64,000 nucleotides of DNA from Patagioenas fasciata (taxonomy: Eukaryota > Chordata > Aves > Columbiformes > Columbidae), in NCBI RefSeq assembly GCF_037038585.1, contig NC_092520.1, positions 10,042,501 to 10,106,500 of the forward strand, written 5' to 3'. Every line of letters starts with the position of its first letter. Within the stretch, counting starts at the first letter, position 1. The translations under genes and the position numbers were made by a program. This document shows, in pieces, positions 59,003 to 64,000 of the stretch. The notes under the pieces were generated by a model that was not told where the DNA came from, searched no databases, and saw nothing but the letters and a program-made list of their open reading frames with translations.

Positions 59003-62000
59003 ACAAGGTGCCCATTTCCACTGCCCAGGCTGAGCTCCGTGACCTGGAGGTACATCTCCAATCCTACAATTCTTCAAGAATAAGTAGGCATGTATATAAA
59101 ACATATTGAGAGTGCTTTAAGGAGCTTAATTTAGACCCCTGTTTTGAGTTATTCTTTAAATGAACCTCTTTCTTCCTGTTGCCACTGTTTCCCACAGTAG
59201 CACCCTAAAGCAATTGCACTAACATATGCCACCAGTTTTAAAATTTACTATTTTATGAATGATGTGAAACTAAGAAGATAACAACACTCGCCTGGTCATT
59301 TTTGCTATTCAATAGGGGAACATTTTCTTTCTTTAAAGAGACCAAAGTTTCTCTTCAGTGAAAATCTTAACTGAGTTAGTGCTGGCTTTAATAGAATAAA
59401 TTGAGTGTCAGAAGCTGCTGCTTCTGTTTTTAATCTATAAAGCCACTGAGTTACTTGTCTTGAGTCTAGCTTGTCTTTAAAGATGAGACTTTTAGCTATG
59501 AATACATTTGAGAAACTTGCAACAAGCCATTCAGTGCATATTCATTATTTTTTTCTTCGAAAAAAAGGAAATATTCCCATAATTTTCAAATGTAATTTTC
59601 TAAAATATTGTTAACAAAAATGTTATGTCCAAGATGCTTAAAAGGAATTTGGACCTATTTTGAGATGCCTTAAAACATGCCAATGCTCTGAGATTCTGTC
59701 ACCACAGTCTTTGGAACATCAACATGCTAATATACAAAATTTTGGACATCATCCCCATGAACAGGGGATGTGCTTTAGCTTCTTTTAAAAGTGAAATTAA
59801 AAGAATGAGCTGCCTTGTGATACTCTGAATTGGCATATCTGCTTTGTCTGCTGTGATGTAACTAAAAAGAAGCCAAGGTGGTTTGCTCTGACTGAAGTTG
59901 TCATAAACACAAAATGTAGCACACAAGCGCAAAAAGCCTGTCTGCTAAAATCAAGTGTTAATTAGTCAGGGGACAAGGGGACAAGCAGAGGAGGCTCCTG
60001 GGCTCCAAATTTTAACCTCTTCTCCATCTCTTGCCAAGTGCAAGCCAGTTCACATGGATGGAAGCGGTACCATGCTGAATGCAGAAGATACATCTTAATC
60101 ACCACAGAACAGATGTACCACCCATGGCAAACTAGGTCTTCTCTATCTTTTTTGCACTAATTTTTTTAGAAACAAAGGTAAAAATTATGTCTTTTTACAT
60201 GCAATTTTCTGCCAGTAGTTGGAATCACGTCACAGCATTGTCTGAACCTTCAGAATTATAAAACTATTGTCTCAACTTTTTCTTCCTCTTCTGCCCAGTG
60301 TATTTTTTCTTTCTTTTTTTTTTTTTAATATATAACTTCTTGTTCTCAGTTTTCACCTTCTTATTTCTGTTTTGATTCTCCTCTGCTTGTTCCCTCTTGC
60401 AAGCAATTTTTACTTTATTGAAAGCAATATCAGGCCTATTACAGTACTGCAGGGCTCACTTGCATTAACCTTAGGATTGCTTCACACCACTTCGGGTAAG
60501 AAGCTGAGGGCTAGTTTCTCATTATGTCTTTGTTTGTACTCCCCATCTATCGTCTCTAGTTATTGTCTCGTCTGGCACATGGATAATCACAGGGGGACAG
60601 AGCACAAGGGTTAGGAGCTCTTTCTTGATTCTGCTTTGTTTTTATTCTGACCTAACTCAGTAGAGTCCTACAGCTCCTAGGTACTGTTGCATTATAAACA
60701 TTACATTGTTTAGTGCATTTGGTTCATTGGGTAACCTTGTGCAAATTTGCAAATGCCAAAGCAGGTAAAGGAGGCTTCTGAAAGAGTGGAGATCCACATT
60801 TTGTCCAGCATTTAGCCCTGCAGACCTGATTATTTTCATAGTGATAACGTTCCTATGTTGATTCACATTCAATAGAGACTTTGGATGGTATCGCATAGTG
60901 GAAACCTCATTTGGACTTCTCTGGAGTCATGCACAATGATGCCTTCACAGGGAGGTTACCTTTATTTTTATTAACCATAGTTTCTAAGACAGCAGTGCTG
61001 AAATGTAAGGAGCGGAATTAAGCCTGAAGCACTGAGCTGCACCCCAGTGCATGAGTATAAACAGATGCATGAAGCTGCAATGATGACCAGGGTCCAGCCC
61101 ATCTGTTCCAGACACTGTATAAATCCATCTTCTCACCCTGCCTCACAGCACATGGACAGTTTGGATGATAAGTTAAAAATGCAGAATACATTCATGCAAT
61201 CCTGAAGTAATTACCATGACAGAAACCTGAGAAAGACACTGGAGAGACTGTCTTCCAGGCTTTCATCAAATACGATGATGATGACATCTGTATGGCAATT
61301 CCAAGGTTGCATCCGATCTTGGCACATCAATACAGTGGTGGAAAGTGTCCCTTTCTGAATGCTGACACTATTTTATTTTTGCTTTGAGTACTGATGAAAC
61401 CAAGCCTTTCTTAAATTACATGGACATCATTTCTAGTTTTGCACTGTGTGTACCAAAATACCCCTCTAGTTTCCTGGTCACCGGAGTAGTACAGAATAAT
61501 TGTCATTCTCCTCAGATAGTACACAATATTGCTCAAAAAGCCTGCCGAGAGCACATGAGAACATCTTCCTTTTGTGGAGCTGAATGCCTATTGAAAGGGC
61601 ACTTTCAGATTTTTATGTTATTTGGAATAATTTGGAAGCAAGCTAACACTCCTCAGATTGAGAGAGGAAACCTTGTGTATCCCCTGACCTGCTAAATACT
61701 CCTTAGCACCTTCTCAAGGCAGTCTCAACACCTCTCCAAGGAGGTATCAATGAAACAGCAAAGATACTCGGTGTGCCAGAGCTCTGGGACATGCAGCCTG
61801 AAATGTCATCACCATATTGGACTCCTGCTTCACAGCAGCCAGGAGCCAGCACAGGGGACACACAGACTCACAGGGCTGGCAATCACAGTTCTCCGCTCTG
61901 TAGCAGGTGAAGGCTGCCTTCTCACCTCTGCTCCTGTGATCCTGCTGCAGCTATCTCATCTTACTTGTAGATCAGATGTCTGCCATTTCATAGCATGACA

Positions 62001-62798
62001 GATATAGAGCAATGGGGCCAATCTTTTCTAGATGAGATGGAAAAGTTGAGTGTCCTCAGATGATGGACTGGCTGCCTGATCATCCAATTCAAGACAATGA
62101 CTAGAAGTTCACATCCAACAGATGTAATTTCTCCCTAAAGTTGATGTGAGGCCTGATAGGATGTACGTAAGAAGTGACCATTTGAAGCTTTATTTGAGTT
62201 TTCCTCACTGGGTTTTACACTGTTTTGATGCCACAGTTTATGGGTGTGATAATTCTAAAGAGCAATCAAGCTCTGCTCACAAATTATGTGCATACAAGGA
62301 AGCACCTGCTTGCTAACCAGATGTATGTTTACCATCTCAGAACAATTCTTACATTCTCATGGGGTAAGGATACACCTGTACTTTTTGCAGTTGTGGCCCA
62401 AAGCCCTTGCCATTTGTGGGAACAGTGAATCTCTTTCCTAGGGAAACACCGAAAGCAAGAAGAGGTTATGATCCCCTCTTCTTCCTTTGAAAACTTCTGC
62501 AAACATCTGCTGAATCTACTGGCTTGGTCAAAGTTGGCCTCTCCTTGTTCTCCCTTCTTTCCAATGTATTAGGACAAAATATATGTAAGCAGAGACTTCC
62601 TCAGCTTTCTGCTTCAACACCATGGCCTCCATGTCAGATAAACAGGGAAGTCCCTAGCAGCAGGTTCCTGCAGGAGCAGGAGAAAAAGTCTCTAGACATG
62701 CTCTTGATCAACAGCATGGAGCAGGGAGAACTCAGGCTTTAATGAACAGCACTTGGGGACTTCCCATCCCTCTTCAAAAGAAGAGGTCCAAAGTGTGT
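59003..62798. other. Intergenic, no gene seen
   Basis: Unique-looking AT-rich DNA with T-runs near 60310-60330. No exon, RNA gene or clear mobile element was recognised. Confidence 0.5.
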
Positions 62799-63080
62799 AG
62801 GATCATAGGATCAGTCAGGTTGGGAAGGACTTTGGCAATCACTACTCCAACCTCCTGGCCAAAGCAGGAGAAGCTATGAAAGAGGTCAGGTTGCCGAGTG
62901 CTTTATCCAGATGGGTCTGGAAAACCTGCAAGTACAGAGTGCAGAAAATCTCCCTGTCCCACTCACTGCCTTCATGGTGAACAAAAAAAAACTTATTCCT
63001 AATATCCAATCTGAATATTCCCTGTTGTTTCTAGTCCTCGTACCATACACCATTGTGAGGAGCTTGGTTCTGTTTTCACA
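62799..63080 (-). mobile_element. CR1 LINE 3' fragment
   Basis: The reversed CR1 3' end 'ggatcataggatcagtcagg', then 'ttgggaaggactttggcaat', and further right 'cttattcctaatatccaatc' and 'tgaatattccctgttgtttc'. It is moderately diverged and 5' truncated. Confidence 0.8.
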
Positions 63081-64000
63081 ATGATACCACAGGGAAATCC
63101 TTACTCGATGTCTTTCTGCAATGCTGGAAGGGGGCAATCAAAACATACTATTTAGCCTCTAACAAATCCATGTGGTATACGATGCTTGTCTGATTTGTAA
63201 TTGCAGTCACTTCTTTGCCCCATATCCATGGTACATGGGCAGGTTGGATACAAAAAGAGACTGTGAGAGATCTTGTGAGTTTTTAACAGCTCTGAAATAT
63301 CCTGAGGACATGGGAAAGCAATCAGCCCACCTTCACTGGTGCTGTCTTCTGGGCAGGAGAGAGCTCTCTCCACTGCTGGGAATGGAGCCAGCAGACACCC
63401 TGATGTCCACCTGTACTGCTGGCTCTGCTCTCTCCCCTTTCTGGGCAGCGAGGAGTCCATCTTGCACCTGAAGCACAGCTCTTGGAAGGGAGGTAGTTTG
63501 GCTTGGTCTGGGTAAGTCAAGGTTCAGCTGAAAAACAGTGGCCTGTAGTTGTCAGAAGACAGCAGAGACGTGTGGTCAGCACAAATGCTTCTGTTTTCTG
63601 GTGTGTCCTGTCAACCTTGTGGGATTATCTTGCATGTGCTGCTTTGCTCTTTGGTTGACATGAGGCCTTGAGGTGGAGGGGATGTTGTAAGGTCCACACT
63701 GCCAGGGTTTTCTGCGTGACAGTGAGTGCTAGCAGCTTTGTGCAATTAAGAAAGGAAAGGTTAAACCTCCATGTGACACAGTTGTAAGAGGAAGAAAGAA
63801 ACCCAGCAAGGAGGTTTGTACTAAGATCAGCAGCATCGTCAACTGTGAAACCACAGCGTTTTTACAAACAGAGCCCAGGTCTCCCTCATCTCTGGGGCAA
63901 TATTTCTGCTACAAGGTTGTTCTTCCCCCTTCGCAGGAGAGACAAAGTGCAGTCTCTGCTCTGAAGTCTCCAAAGGCTCCTTTATAGCAGAAGGGATAGA
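63081..64000. other. Intergenic, no gene seen
   Basis: Right-edge DNA. Two overlapping open frames on opposite strands (63152-63520 and 63172-63471) have no recognised similarity. Confidence 0.5.

Noticed and set aside
1..64000. CRISPR arrays, operons, prophage or other bacterial-type systems
   Set aside because: The DNA is plainly vertebrate (introns, CR1 and LTR repeats). The short tandem repeats seen are microsatellites, not direct-repeat/spacer arrays.

Overview
This is vertebrate nuclear DNA. The spliced genes, CR1 (chicken-repeat-1) LINE copies and LTR families I associate with neoavian birds point to a bird, probably a neoavian rather than a galliform (lineage is inference). Both protein-coding genes I can support lie on the minus strand: RAB38 (melanosome/lysosome-related-organelle Rab GTPase) on the left and CTSC (cathepsin C, dipeptidyl peptidase I) on the right. 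The neighbouring pair RAB38-CTSC is the conserved amniote order TMEM135-RAB38-CTSC-GRM5-TYR; neither TMEM135 nor GRM5 is visible here.

Layout. 1-4531: RAB38 intron 2, with exon 3 beyond the left edge. 4532-4812: RAB38 exon 2. 4813-11929: intron 1, containing a CR1 fragment and several E-box/M-box matches. 11930-12134: RAB38 exon 1 with the ATG. 12135-32850: about 20.7 kb between the genes, holding CR1 copies (14.5-15.0, 18.6-20.5 and 30.1-30.6 kb), two retroviral LTR pieces (21.5-22.0 and 27.0-27.5 kb) and A-rich simple repeats. 32864-50248: CTSC, seven coding exons all with GT/AG borders and matching phases, giving a complete 462-residue protein; intron 2 (8.1 kb) holds an LTR interrupted by a CR1. 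49873-50440: CpG island over CTSC exon 1. 50.6-51.7 kb: two abutting CR1 copies in opposite orientation. 51.7-64 kb: gene-free on my reading, with a few CR1 remnants.

The two genes are separate transcription units. RAB38 directs cargo to melanosomes and lysosome-related organelles; CTSC is a lysosomal aminopeptidase that activates granule serine proteases. I found no novel multi-gene system. The most useful leads are an exact 11-bp M-box and a second near-match in RAB38 intron 1, an overlapping upstream ORF at the RAB38 start, and the nested and inverted transposon structures in and near CTSC.
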